The position numbers and the translations under genes are program-made. Positions 11,235 to 23,435 of a stretch of DNA of 64,000 nt are shown one piece after another. Under the pieces are notes generated by a model. That model was given only the letters and a program-made list of their open reading frames with translations, was not told the DNA's origin and made no database searches. Position 1 is the stretch's first letter; the number at the start of each line of letters is the position of its first letter. The stretch comes from Cunninghamella blakesleeana. Its lineage: Eukaryota > Mucoromycota > Mucoromycetes > Mucorales > Cunninghamellaceae. The stretch spans positions 6,942,001-7,006,000 of the forward strand of contig JAFCIZ010000001.1 in NCBI GenBank assembly GCA_017871115.1, read 5' to 3'.

Positions 11235-14200
11235 ATGCATCGTCACAGACCTGGATCGATGCACCAATCGAACAAACCATTTAAATCACGCCATGCTAGT
11301 AAAGGAACGTTAAGAGAAATATCCAAAGGTAAAGTGAATCGTACTTCAGTTAAACAAGGCGGCGGATTAAAGACCATATCCAAACAAGATCGTAAGCATG
11401 CTGCCAAAGTGATTCAACAAAAGAAACGAGAAGAAATTACACGTATCCATCGTATTTTTGAAGGCCGTCAAGGTGCGCCTAAAATCGTCCCTGTTTTACC
11501 GCTCTGTCCTGATAGTGATATTGAAAAAGCCATTGCAACATTATACACAACCTTAGATCAACCTTTACCTTCTCATTCATTAGATAAAGAACCTAGTTTA
11601 CTTTCAGCTGATCGATTTAAACAAAAATTATATCTCTACCCTTTACAACGTAATTTTCTGGACGTCATGGACGCTTTTAAAGTGGCTGATTATGCTATTC
11701 TTTTAATTTCTGCTAATGTAGAAGTCGATGCATTTGGAATCAATTGTTTATTAGGCATTTTAAATCAAGGATTAGTGAATGTGATTCCTGTAGTACAACA
11801 CTTAAATCAAGTTCCATCTAATAAAACACAATTAAATGTCAAGAAATCTTTGGTTTCTTTCTTGCAACAATTTTTCCCTGAACAAGAACATTTATATACT
11901 TTGGATACAAATGCCGATGCTATGAATGTATTACGTTATATTACTTCACAACGACCTAAACCTTTAGTTTGGCGTGATCGTCATCCTTATTTATTAGCAG
12001 AACAAGTGGAATATGAAGAATATCAACAACAAGAAAATCAGCAGGATAATGGAGAAAGAAAAGGATTATTAAAAGTGACTGGGTATGCTCGTGGCAATCC
12101 TTTTAATGCAAATCGGTTGGTTCACCTTCAAAATTTTGGTGATTTTCAAATTGAACAAATCACCTCAGCTTCTCTTCAACAACAGGCAACTGGTATGGAT
12201 GAAGATTTAACCATTTTAGATACCCCAGTACAGGATGAACAAGATGATTTAGTGGCCGAAAATGAACCAGATTATATGGATAATGAGCAAACATGGCCAA
12301 CTGAAGAAGAATTGGCTGAAGCTGATGGTAAAAAAAAAAAACATCAAAATAATAATATCTTTTTTTTTCTCCTTGATATATATATGTTATTAATGGCTAT
12401 ATTTATAAATAGAACGAGTACGTCAATTACAAAAACAACAAGAACAAGTCACTAAAAAACGTGTTCCTAAAGGTACTTCTTCTTATCAAGCAGCATGGAT
12501 TTTTGATGATGATGATGATTATAGTGATCTTGAAGATGAAGATGAAGATGAAGATGATAATATGATAACAAATCAAGATGACGATGAAGATGACATTGTA
12601 GAACCTGTTGGTAATGGTGATTTTGATAACGAAGAATATGAAGAAATTGAAATGGAAAATAAAATTGAACCTGAAGACGAATTAGATGCTGAAGAAGAAC
12701 AAAGACAGTAAGTTATTTTTTTTTAAAAAAAAAAAATGACTCCTTTGAAAGAAAAAAAAAATAGATAGATATGGGGTATGGGGTAAATATGGGGAACTAC
12801 AAAAAAAAATGAGAATGATAAAGAAACATAGAGATCATAAATAATAGAAAAGAAAAAAGAAAATAAAGGATAATAAAGAAGAAAGAGGGAATATTAGGTT
12901 ATGAGGAACCTATTTTTTTGACATTCAATAATGACAAGATTAGGAGTAAATAGCTTGATATATAAATATATAAAAACTTGTTTTTTAACCAAAACCTGTT
13001 TTATTATTATTATTTATTAAACTGTCAATAATTATAGATATGAAGAATATTTAAAACAAAGAAAAGAAGAATTTGAAGGACATAAGGAGTTCCCTGATGA
13101 AATTGATACACCAATGCATATGGCAGCAAGAGAAAGATTTGCTCGTTACCGTGGATTGAAATCATTCCGTACATCACCTTGGGACCCTTATGAAAACCTA
13201 CCTATTGATTATAGCCGTATTTTCCAATTCCAAGATTATGCTCGTACAAAGCACAGAATTTTAAGTCAAGCTATTGTTGGAAAAGTCAAACCTGGTAGTC
13301 GTATTACTTTATGGATTAAAAACGTTCCTAAAGGTGCTTATGGTAATGTTTTTTAAAAATAAGATAAAAAATAAGGATCATTATTATACAATTAAAAAAA
13401 AGCGGAGTATATAAATATTTTTTCCCTGTCCCAGTTATCTCCTAACATTATCTCTATTTTTTTTTATCACTTAAATAGATATGTTTGATAAATCACGTCC
13501 TTATATTGTATTTGGTCTTTTACAATATGAACATAAGACTTCACTTTTAAATCTTCAAATTACAAGAGATAATGCTTATGAAGAACCCGTTCGCTCCAAG
13601 GTAAACATCCTTATTTTGACAAGAGATTAAAAAAGAGGTGGAAAAAGAAATTAATTGATCCATTGTTTTATTTATTATTATTTATTTATTCAATGATTAG
13701 GATCCAATGATTCTTCATATGGGATTCCGTAGATATAAAGTCCAGCCCATTTATTCCCAAAACTCTAATAAAGGTAGCAATAATGTACATAAATTTGATC
13801 GATTTCTTCAAATGGGTCGTTCTACAGTGGCAACTATTTATGGTCCTATTGTATTTGGAAAAGCACCTTGTTTACTTTACAAGGAAACAGATGACATTAA
13901 TGGTAAGTAAAAAAAAAAAAAAAAACATGAGTTGTCTCTTTACTTTTTTTTTTTTTATTATTTTTGACATAATACAACAACTAAAAAAACAAATTATACT
14001 AATATATATAACCTTCATTCATTTTTTATACATATATATTCATATTCTCCTTAATTAGCACCTATTTTAGTATCTACAGGCACGTTTATGAATACTGATG
14101 TGAAAAGAATTGTTGCTAAAAGAATCATCCTCAGTGGGCATCCATTCCGTATTAATAAAAGATCAGCTGTTATTCGTTATATGTTTTTCAATCCAGGTAA

Positions 14201-14582
14201 TAATAATAAAAAAAAAAGAGGATAATGGGAAAACAAAACACATGGTATTTTTTTAGAGGATATTGTTGTTTAACTGTATATAAATATATTCATTTTATTG
14301 TTATTTTTATTTTCATATATAGAGGATGTACATTGGTTTAAACCTGTCCAATTAACAACAAAATATGGTCGAGTTGGTCATATTCGAGAATCAGTTGGTA
14401 CACATGGTTATATGAAATGTACATTCGATGGACCTATGACCCAACAAGATACAGTAATGTTATCATTATATAAACGTATGTTCCCTAAATGGACAACTGA
14501 ACTATATCAAGGTGGTTTAATTAAGGATGTTAAAAAAATAGAACATGATTCAACAAAACCTACACCAATGGATATGGAATAG
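11235..14582 (+). CDS. TSR1: Ribosome biogenesis protein TSR1, 804 aa, 7 exons
   Basis: Tsr1 is a GTPase-like factor (without GTPase activity) needed for late 40S subunit maturation and 20S pre-rRNA processing. Exons by inspection: 11235-12327, 12413-12707, 13038-13342, 13479-13600, 13701-13902, 14059-14196, 14323-14582, total 2415 nt. The N-terminus [20 protein letters not shown] is the family start. The AARP2CN-type region follows ([40 protein letters not shown]). After an acidic stretch at about residues 360-480 ([15 protein letters not shown]), the C-terminal DUF663 part has [55 protein letters not shown] and the final [13 protein letters not shown]. Intron 2 (12708-13037, 330 nt) is much longer than the usual 60-150 nt. 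Confidence 0.95.
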
Positions 14583-15788
14583 ATTTTTTTTTTTTTTATT
14601 ATTTATTTATATATATATATATAGTCATTTATTATTATTATTATTTTCTACATTAAAATAGCATAGTTTATTTGTTTTTATTTTATTATTATTATTTTTT
14701 TTATGTCATTCTTCTTTTTTAAATCATTAAATAAAAAAATAAAAAAGTGTATCATTGTTATCAAAATTTAAAAAGTGGCGGGATAAAATAGGAACAAACC
14801 AGTGAAACTTCTCTTCCATCTTTATTACTCCTATAAAGCTTTTTTTAAAAAACATATTCTTTTTTGGCTCCTTTTCTTTTTTCTCGAAGGGATGTATGTA
14901 TATATATATAAATATAAGGTACAAATGGTCTTTCATTCTCCGAATAGATACCTTTTTTAAGTTATAGTTATAGTTTTATTGGGTATATTCCATTGAAAAA
15001 AAAAAAAAATAACAGTATATGATATATTGATTGCATTACAATTTTTCTCCCCTTCCTCTTTGTTATATATATATTGTTGATGTATAAAACAAACAATAAG
15101 AAAAAAATATAAAAAGATCTTCTGAAAATCAATTCCCTTTTTAAGATAATATCAATGACCCTTTTTCTTTTTTTTTATATCGGGAAAGGACCCGATATTT
15201 ATTATTGTTTATTGTTTTAATAAAAAGGCATATTAAACTATATATATGTATATAGTAGGAAAAAAAAAATTTTTATGGATTTATTAACAAATATAATTAT
15301 ATATATATATATATTAAATACTAAAAAGATGAAACAGGAACATATAGGGATTATTATTACTTTTTTGAAAAAATAAAGTACATAGTCAAAACTATAAAGA
15401 AAGTTATTTCTCCTTGGTTTTTTTATATTATACGGTATATAATATAGAATCTATATCTATAAGGAGATTACAACAACAGTTTTAACTTTTTTTTTATATA
15501 TATGATAATGAAATACATCATAGGTATATATATAAGGAGATGAAATAATAAAAAAGGAAAATAAGAACAATCTGTCAACTATTGGTTGTTGAACAAAAAA
15601 ACATGGTTTTTTTTAAGGATCTACTACTACCACTAAAAAAAAAACTTGTTTAGTTTATTTTTAACATTTTTTTATTTCATATAAAAAGAACTATTTTTTC
15701 ATTATTTTTTTCTTCATCTTTCTTTACAACTTTTAACTCTTTTCTTTTTCATTTCAATATATATATATATATAAAAACATTATAAAAA
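14583..15788. other. 1.2-kb intergenic region
   Basis: No gene recognised on either strand. It is A+T-rich with long T runs and (TA)n tracts. It contains the GC-containing inverted repeat at 15177-15198 and, near its right end, a pyrimidine-rich leader for the gene starting at 15789. Confidence 0.6.
15177..15198. promoter_or_regulatory. Inverted repeat ATATCGGG-N6-CCCGATAT
   Basis: Perfect 8-bp arms around AAAGGA, about 590 bp upstream of the start at 15789. The inverted CGG triplets resemble the form of Zn2Cys6 factor sites, and the GC content is unusual for this intergenic DNA. Function is inference. Confidence 0.35.
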
Positions 15789-16521
15789 ATGCAATATTCA
15801 TTATCAAAACAAAACTTGAAAGAAATCTCAATGATCCTTGATCAACAAAAGGTAAACACTTGTTTAAAAAAATTAGTATTATTTATTTATTTATTTATTT
15901 ATTTACTTATTTATTTATTTTTAAAAAAAATAGTTTATTGTTCAAGATGAAGAAGATAGAATGATGTTACCACCACCACCTTATTTATCACAAAAAGAAG
16001 AAAATGGGGGAGAAGGAGAAGATTTACCACAATATGAAGACTTGATGAATGAATTAGAACATATTATGAATCAATTTCCATCAAGATTAGAAGATCAAAG
16101 GGGCCATCATTATTATTCTATGTCATCTAAAATCCAAAAAAGAAATCACAGAAGATCATCCCTTCAAATCAATCAATTATTAGATAAAATGGAAAAATAT
16201 CGTCATCAAGATCAAGATTTTTCAACCGAGAATCGATCCAAAATGAATCAATTAATGAAAAATATGTATTACATCGAAAAAAAGAATAGCAGTATTAACA
16301 ATAACGGCAACAATAATACGTATTTATCCTTGAATAAAAAGTTAAAATATCAACAACAAAAATTCGTTCAATTTTTTTCTTCAAAAAAAAGAATCCATAC
16401 TTCATCAAAAAAACCAATGGATAATGAAAAAAATGATTTTGATTTCTTTTTAAATTCAATCGATGTATCCATAAAACAATCTCAAATGTTGGATCAACGT
16501 GCTTTGCTCATAACTGCTTAA
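15789..16521 (+). CDS. Hypothetical PPxY-containing protein, 216 aa, 2 exons
   Basis: Unrecognised. Exon 1 is 15789-15851 and exon 2 is 15934-16521. The protein starts MQYSLSKQNLKEISMILDQQ. It then has an acidic linker and the proline run LPPPPYL, a PPxY motif of the kind bound by WW domains such as those of Rsp5-type ubiquitin ligases. A second LPQYEDL segment follows. The rest is hydrophilic, rich in Gln, Asn, Lys and Ser, with helical segments (LQINQLLDKMEKY, NRSKMNQLMKNMYYIEKK). There are no cysteine motifs or membrane segments. The C-terminus ends MLDQRALLITA. The long T-rich leader and clean intron support a real gene. A role as an adaptor is only inference from the PPxY motif. Confidence 0.6.
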
Positions 16522-16871
16522 TTTATATATTAAAAAAAAAAAATACCCCCCGTCCATTCTTTATCTTTCATAATCTTTAGACTTTTTTATTTTAACCTAT
16601 TTTTTTATTATTTATTCTACTCTGTTCTATTTAATCTTGTAATAAAATACTTATTTATTTATTATATATATTTATATATAACCTTTTATTATTATTATTG
16701 TTTCATGTTTTAAATTTTTGTTTTCATGGTATATAAAAAAAAAAAACAATGGTATAATGAATATTATTATATATATATATATATATGCCAAATTAAGTAA
16801 AAATAGTAAATAAAAAATAAAAAATAAAAAAAATGATCAATAGTAATAATAATAATAAAAAAAAAAAAAAA

Positions 16872-17676
16872 TTAAGGAGAGGTAGAAGGATCTTTACTAG
16901 AATTACGATGTATTCTCATATGTTGATTCAAGTTGTCAGATCTTGAAAATCTTTTTTGACACTGTTCATAAGGACATTGATATGCTACATGTATAGAAAA
17001 AATAGAAATAAATAAATAAAATCGTCTTCATCATCAGTAAATAAATAAATCATTTATATAACTTACGTTTTTCATTTGTATGAATGGATCGAATATGTCT
17101 TTTAAGATGTTCAGCTCTTTTAAATATTCTATTACAACCTGACATATGGCAAGCAAATGTCCTTTTCTCTTTTTGACTACGAGTAGAATGACGTAAAGTG
17201 GTAGTAGTTGTAGTAGTAGTAGTATTATCTTTACCATTACTATTATTGTTATTGTTATTATTATTATTATTAATAAATGGTTTTTCTTTTGTTTTTATTA
17301 AAGGTGGTAAAGAAGGGGAAGGAAAAGATGAAGTATGTTGTTGGTAATATGGATGGTAACGAGATATAGGTTGGGGTTGGTGATGAGAGTGTGAGTATGA
17401 ATGTAGAGGTGATGGTGATTGATAATGTATTACATTTGGTTGATATGTATAATAAGGCGAAGGGTAAGCTTGAAGTGAAGGCAAAGTATGTTGAAGTTGG
17501 TGTTGTTGCGTTGGTAATATAATAGAAGGAGAAAATGAAGAAGAAGATTTGTGTGTCGCTACTTTTGAATTAGATGAGATATTGGTAGAATTATTATCAT
17601 TATTATTATGGCAAAAGTTAGTAGTGGTAGTAGGAGGAGGAGGAGTGGTAGTTGAATTAATAACACACGATGTCAT
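16872..17676 (-). CDS. C2H2 zinc finger transcription factor, 240 aa, 2 exons
   Basis: Likely nuclear DNA-binding regulator with a C-terminal pair of C2H2 fingers. Exon 1 is 17067-17676 and exon 2 is 16872-16984, joined in phase inside the TGEKP-type linker (TNEKPY). Finger 1 is CHMSGCNRIFKRAEHLKRH with the second His in IRSIH. Finger 2 is CPYEQCQKRFSRSDNLNQHM ending RIH. The RxEHLxRH/RSDNLxxH recognition helices are of the Msn2/Seb1/Crz1 kind seen in fungal stress regulators and predict a G-rich target. The N-terminal 150 residues are low complexity: runs of Thr, Pro, His, Gln and Ser, then a poly-Asn stretch (about N9). This is typical of a disordered activation region. Wide intergenic regions flank the gene. 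Closest family member uncertain. Confidence 0.85.
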
Positions 17677-18463
17677 ATTGGTTTATAAAAAATATATATT
17701 TATTTTATTTTAAATAAAAGTGAAAGAAGAGTGAAAAATAAAAAAAGGGAGGGGTGGGTTTTAAAAATTATTTTGAAAACAAAGAGAAATAAATAAATAT
17801 GTTTACAAGCTCAACATATTTTATATATACTTGTTTATATTAAATGATGATTGGTTAAAAAAATAATAAATAGATATAAACAAGGAGAAAAGCTAAAAAA
17901 AAAAAAGATAGTTTTTTAATATGCAATAAGGTATTATTATTATAATAATAATAATTAAGCGTCTATCTCCTTAACCATTTTTTTTACTATAAAACTAAAA
18001 AAAGTTACACTAGAAATCAAGCTGCATAAAAAAATAAAAAAGAGTGTAAAATCATCACTTTATTACTTTTATTATTTTAATTAAAAAAAAAGTTGTATAT
18101 TTTTTTCATTTAATAACAAAATACTAAACTAATGGACATTATTTATTATTTCAATGAAAAAACAACAAACAAAGAAGTACGATGGATTCATTAATCATGC
18201 CTATATATTTCAAACCCAGTTACTTATTCTAATGATATGATAAAAACTTTGATAATTATCGGGTAAAAGATTAAATAAATAGATAAATAAAAGACATATT
18301 TTTTCTTAATTTACCCATAAATAATTATATCTAATATTAATTTTATGTTTCCTCATTTTGATAACACTAAATCATTATAATTACCTAACAAATATTGTTA
18401 TTAACATATAAATTAATAAATATTTGGGTCATTTATTTCTTTTTGGTCACGAGAACAACAAGA
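17677..18463. other. Intergenic region between the zinc finger gene and tRNA-Ile
   Basis: Promoter region of the zinc finger gene, then A+T-rich sequence. No coding region seen. Confidence 0.55.
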
Positions 18464-18537
18464 GCTCGCTTAGCTCAGTTGGTTAGAGCGTGGTGCTAAT
18501 AACGCCAAGGTCGGCGGTTCGACCCCGCCAGTGAGCA
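18464..18537 (+). tRNA. tRNA-Ile (anticodon AAU), no intron
   Basis: Cloverleaf of 74 nt. Acceptor arms GCTCGCT and AGTGAGC pair with one G-U, followed by discriminator A. The D-arm is TTAGCTCAGTTGGTTAGAGC. The anticodon stem TGGTG/CGCCA encloses the loop CTAATAA, giving anticodon AAT (read as IAU after editing). The T-arm is GGCGGTTCGACCCCGCC with box B GGTTCGACCC. A T-rich run (CCTTTTTAATTTTTTC) about 5 nt downstream fits a Pol III terminator. CCA is not encoded, as usual for nuclear eukaryotic tRNA. Confidence 0.96.
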
Positions 18538-18621
18538 TTTCCTTTTTAATTTTTTCTACTTTTAAAACTGTACCACAATTTGTATTTGTATCATAAATTG
18601 AACCTAAATATCCCATTAGTG

Positions 18622-18657
18622 GTTTTTTAAAAAATATTTCAATATTTTTTAAAAAAC
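18622..18657. repeat. Perfect 17-bp inverted repeat with 2-nt loop
   Basis: Arms GTTTTTTAAAAAATATT and AATATTTTTTAAAAAAC flank TC. It lies about 85 bp after the tRNA. As DNA it could extrude as a cruciform and as RNA it would fold into a tight stem. No transposon ends are evident nearby. Confidence 0.8.
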
Positions 18658-19308
18658 AATTTACATATATATATAAAGTGAAACGGATTTGTTTTCTCAA
18701 GCACCATTTCTTTTAAATACTCAGATACAAGTTCCTGGATCAACACTTTCCTAATTAGGATTTTTTTAAAAAAAAATGAAAAATTAAGAGGTATGTTTTT
18801 TAAAAATAGTTTGTACATTATATATACATATTGTAATTCGTATAATTTCAATAATTAAATATCATTTGGTTTATTTAAAAATTATAAATTATTTAAAATT
18901 TAAAATTTAATCTTGTTATCAATAGGTAACTCGATTACTTATAAATTAAATCCAACACTCATGTTCACAGATTGAGTTAAAAAGTATTGTGCCATATATT
19001 TAACAATGTAAATATTTACCAGAGAGTGAAGGATCGTAAATAACTACAACCTGAATAATATAATTAGAAAAAATTGGTTAGATATGTAGTTAATTAAGGC
19101 ATTAATCCACTTTATTTTTATATAGGTAAAAAAATATAGTTTGGCCGTGTACTGAGTTTAATTTTAGTATTTTAAAAATAAAAAAATCTTTTACTCTTTT
19201 CTCTTCCCCGCTTTTTATTTTTACTTTTACTACTATATATTGCTGTTTGTTTGATGAATATTGAACAAAATTTGTTTATTTAATTTTTTTTTTTTTTCAC
19301 TACTTTTT

Positions 19309-19543
19309 ATGGCTTTAAAGATACGTGGGTATATTTTGTAAGTAGCGCTGTTTCTTTCTTTCTTTTTTCTTTTTTTTTTTACTATTTTACCACGTATTAT
19401 CACTATTTTTATTTTACTTTAGTTCAAAATTATTGAATATATATGCTTTTTTTATCAATGCTCTAGGTTATGAGCATTCATTATATTTTTATACCAAAGT
19501 AATGTCTTTTGAGTTAAATATTATTTTACTATTTTTATTTTGA
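19309..19543 (+). CDS. Possible small spliced gene, 49 aa (uncertain)
   Basis: An ATG after a pyrimidine-rich leader (CACTACTTTTT) opens MALKIRGYI. A donor GTAAGT at 19338 and an acceptor CTTTAG ending at 19422 restore the frame, which continues as FSKLLNIYAFFINALGYEHS to a TGA at 19541. The upstream sequence looks like other leaders in this window. The product is short, hydrophobic and unknown. It may be the 5' part of a decayed gene or chance. Confidence 0.22.
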
Positions 19544-19948
19544 ATTGATTATATATAGTAGTATAATGAACTAATATATAAATATATACATCTGTATTCG
19601 TTTGTAGTAATAAAATAGGTTTATTAATCTCATAAATATTGTTTTTTCCACTGTTGTTTCATCGTAATCTACGGTATACTTTTGTAATATTTATTATTGT
19701 TATTTTTTTAATAATAACAGTCTAATATATGCATATAATAAAGTATAGTGACACTTATCTAAACCCATATCTTTTGTCTTTTGATTTGCTGAAAAAGTTT
19801 AGCTGATCTTGCGATTATTTTATTTTATCACTTCTACTTATAACTTATATTATAGATATGTGCTCTTTTTTATTTTATTTTATTCTTTTTCCTTAATTAA
19901 TCGATGACATCTTTTACGCAATGAAATGAAATTATGATAAATTAGATT

Positions 19949-20116
19949 ATGAGCATAAAAAGGAATTGTTTTGTTGTGATATTATGGGACATACCATATG
20001 AATTGCTTGTGAAAATTTGGTATCCTTTCACTGCTCCAATAATGAACAATATTGAAAAAGTAATGGATCAAGTATATTTTCTCAAATGCAGATGCTTATC
20101 TATGAATATTATTTAA
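19949..20116 (+). CDS. Possible small ORF or gene remnant, 55 aa (uncertain)
   Basis: Open frame starting MSIKRNCFVVILWDIPYELL with less biased composition than its surroundings and several Trp, Cys and Pro codons. The IPYELLVKIW stretch faintly resembles the start of an F-box, but the match is short. No splice context or homology can be shown. It is reported as a possible relic. Confidence 0.15.
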   Translation: MSIKRNCFVVILWDIPYELLVKIWYPFTAPIMNNIEKVMDQVYFLKCRCLSMNII

Positions 20117-20860
20117 TATTCACAGGGACAGTAACTTATTAATATACTTGAAGGTGCTCTTTTGTTATTCAAGATTGTATTTTTCTAATATTCATAATAG
20201 CGATCTTTTATTATTCGTGACAATTTTATTTTAAAAAAATACTAACCGTCTAATTTATAATATAAAATTATTGGATTCTACTATATCGGTTTATTCGCTT
20301 TTAAAATATAATATGTGTTGTTTTTTTTTAAAAAAAATATGAAAGAAATAATTTAAAACATTTTTTATTTTTATGCATTATTATCTTTGCATCAACATAC
20401 GAGATCTAATAAAATAGTACAAGTTCAGCTTAATAGATTTATACTATATTTTTTTCATATTTTTTTAATGATTATTTGAAAAAAAGATCATTAAAGTTTG
20501 ATTATATACTTTTTTTTATCATACATGAATCTGTTTTCCCTAATAATTAATGAAATATATAGTTTACAATGATATTTGAGAAATATTCTTTTTTTTTATG
20601 TACAAAACTAAAAAAAATTAAATATTAGAAGAAAAGGAATAAAAGAAAGAAAAAAAATGAAAACGAATTTTGTATCGTGGTGTAACGAAAAAAGGAAAAT
20701 AATATTTATATATATTTATATATATATTTATATATATATAAATCAAATGATATATAGTTATATGTAAAAAAAAGAGAGATAGGAAAAATAAGCAATGATG
20801 ACAGATTTAATGAAAGATGATCAATATTTAACGTAATATATATAAAATTATGTTGCAATA

Positions 20861-22794
20861 CTAAGGGTTTCCATTATTTTTATATGGAGTTGCTGCAACT
20901 TGTCTTGCCCATCGTTCTAAATCTACCTTTTCATTTTTTGCTGAAATTAAATATGAATGTTTCTATTATTAATGTATATATAAAGGTTAGTATAAAGTTT
21001 ATTTTTATTTTTTATTATTATATTATTATATTATTTTTTTAAAAAGTTGTGTTTTATAACTTACCATTAAATCACTTGGAGTAGCTCTATTATTTACATC
21101 TTTAATCAAACTAGAGAATAATAATAATAATAATAATAATAATCAATAACATCATAAATATAAACATACATACATATATATTAGTATACGTATAATTACC
21201 ATAAACCAATAAATGAACTTAAATCTTCAGGATATTTTCCAGGAGGGAAGGTTGGTACTGGTTCGTTAACAATATGTTGTAATAATTCAAAAATAGATAA
21301 GGGTGTACCATCAGCTGGGAAAGGAAATTTCGCTAACACCAATTCCATAATTGTAATTCCTAAAGACCAAACATCAGATTTGACAGAATAAGGTGATCCA
21401 CGAATACGTTCAGGCTATACATATTTAAGAAATAAAATAAAGTAAATCAACCAACGGATCCTTTTTTCTTTCTTCCTTTTTTATTTTCTATATAATAACT
21501 TACACTCATATATGAACTTGTTCCAACAAAAGTATCTGCTACTGAGTTAATAAGTTGACCGGACACACCAAAATCACATAACTTAATTTGACCCTGGGAG
21601 TTTACCAATACATTGGATGGCTTTAAATCTAAATTATTGAATCAAATATATAAATATATATAAATGAAATTAATATATAAATGTGTCTGTTTTCCAATAT
21701 ATATATATATATATATATTTATAAATCCATCTATTTTCTAAAAAGAGTATGTTACCTCTATGGATAATACGATGAGCATCATATAAATATATTAAACCAT
21801 CTACAATCTAAAATAAAAATAATAATATAATGATAGTAATAAAATAAATAAGTATATGTTTGTGTAACTAATGAATGATGTACATTATATATATTTAGAG
21901 TTTTTTTTTTCCCTCTTTTACACTCTGTATACTGTATATTAACTAATTGTATAACACTTACAGCATAAGCAATTTTTCCTACTACTGGTAAAGGAATTGG
22001 TCCACATCGTTTATAAATTGCATCTAGAGAGCTATATATAATAATAATAATAATGTTGATGATGGGGATGGTGATGGTGGCGGTGGTGGTGGTAATAATA
22101 ATAATAATTATATATTAGTACCTTGTATGTATATATATAAATCTTTAAAAAATCATTGAATTTATTATTTTTATTTACCCAACTTCCATATATTCCATAC
22201 AAATTGATATATCATCACCTTGCATAAATGCACCATAATAACTAACGATATGTTTAGAGTTACAGTCGTGTAAGAATTGCATTTCTCGCATAATTTGTTT
22301 TCGTACATTAGCATTAGCTTGTATATGAATAATCTATTGAAAATATTTAAAAATAAGAATGATGATATTTATTATAGTGTAATCCTTTGTATTTCCTTTT
22401 TTTTTTTTTTTTTGATATTTCAAAATAAATATACTAAAGGCATATATATCCTCATTTTTTCTTTTAGTAAAATGACTATTATATATATATATATATATGT
22501 CTCTGTCTTTACCTTTCTAGCCATAACAGTCTGAGTTCTTACATGTAAAACTTTACAAACCGTACCACCGTTTCCTCGACCAAGTTCATCAACTGTATCA
22601 AAATCTTCAGGTCTCAAGTCCAATCTTAGTTCAAGTCCGATTTCAAGATCATTTAATTGGTTGCATACTTTATTATAGTCATCTTTTGGTTTAGCTTCAT
22701 TTGAGTTGGATGATGCACTGACAACAACAGGTGAATCTGAAAGTTTTAAGTTTTTAAAATTACGTTTCTTTCTTAAAGGAGCTTTTGATAACAT
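20861..22794 (-). CDS. MAP kinase kinase, Ste7/MEK type, about 350 aa, 8 exons
   Basis: Dual-specificity kinase that phosphorylates a MAPK in a cytoplasmic cascade. Exon 1 is 22513-22794. The glycine loop is [13 protein letters not shown] and the ATP-binding Lys lies in VMARKV, at the end of exon 1. Then follow the C-helix ([13 protein letters not shown]), [19 protein letters not shown], the activation segment [20 protein letters not shown] and [12 protein letters not shown]. The S-x3-T activation sites and the LINS(I/V)ADTFVGTS(T/S)YMSPERI form match the Ste7/Fuz7/MEK group (mating and filamentation) rather than Pbs2 or Mkk1. The last exon (20861-20962) uses the acceptor before AAACATTC, giving [20 protein letters not shown]; a nearer CAG acceptor would cause an early stop. 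The N-terminal [19 protein letters not shown] may be a MAPK docking site (basic, then L-x-L). Confidence 0.92.
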
Positions 22795-22902
22795 TGATGA
22801 TTAATACTAAACTATATTTGTATATTAAAATATATTTTATGTCAGTTTATTGTGTATCTTATATAAAGTATAATATTCTAACTCTTTTAACAAGATAAAA
22901 GT

Positions 22903-22940
<38 letters not shown>

Positions 22941-23435
22941 AATAAATAAAATAGATGAGTATAAAAAAAAGAAAATAGAAAGAAAAAGAAAATAATACTC
23001 CTCTACATTTTAATAAAAATTATATTTTTTTAAAACCCAGAAAATAGCGGGTTGGCTGGTTCCAATTTTTTAATACAGTTAGAAGCTTTTTTTTTTATTT
23101 CTCCTTAAGTAATATTATACATCTATACCCATACATTTATTTTAATATCCATTGATATTCCTTCATTTACTATTATTTAAAAATACATTTTTTTTTTATT
23201 AAGGTATCAAAATTAGAAAAGATATAATAAAAAAATAAATAAAAAATTATACGTACTATGCAAAAAAATTGTATTTCAAAAAAATAAAATAAACTGAATT
23301 AATATAACAGTGGGGGTTTTTTTTAAATAAGGTATAATAAATGTAGCAAAATTTATGTATATAAATAGTAATAATAATTATAATAACATTGAAGATACAC
23401 ATATATATGTGCGTGTATGTTTATACTCCGCGTTA
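22795..23435. other. Intergenic region upstream of the MAPKK gene
   Basis: Promoter of the MAPKK gene with a (TA)n run near 22912 and a GC-rich patch AGCGGGTTGGCTGG near 23046. No gene seen. Confidence 0.55.

Larger units (their letters stand above)
18538..20860. other. 2.3-kb gene-poor region after the tRNA
   Basis: No recognised gene. It holds a perfect hairpin (18622-18657), a possible small spliced reading frame (19309-19543) and a 55-codon open frame (19949-20116), both low confidence. The remainder is A+T-rich with many T-then-A palindromes. Confidence 0.5.

Noticed and set aside
20941..20952. Apparent frameshift or early stop in the last MAPKK exon
   Set aside because: It arises only with the nearer CAG acceptor; the acceptor at 20963-20964 gives the full-length in-frame end.
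22420..22512. Read-through of MAPKK exon 1 into a hydrophobic tail
   Set aside because: The tail begins at a GTAAAG donor; splicing gives the correct kinase sequence.
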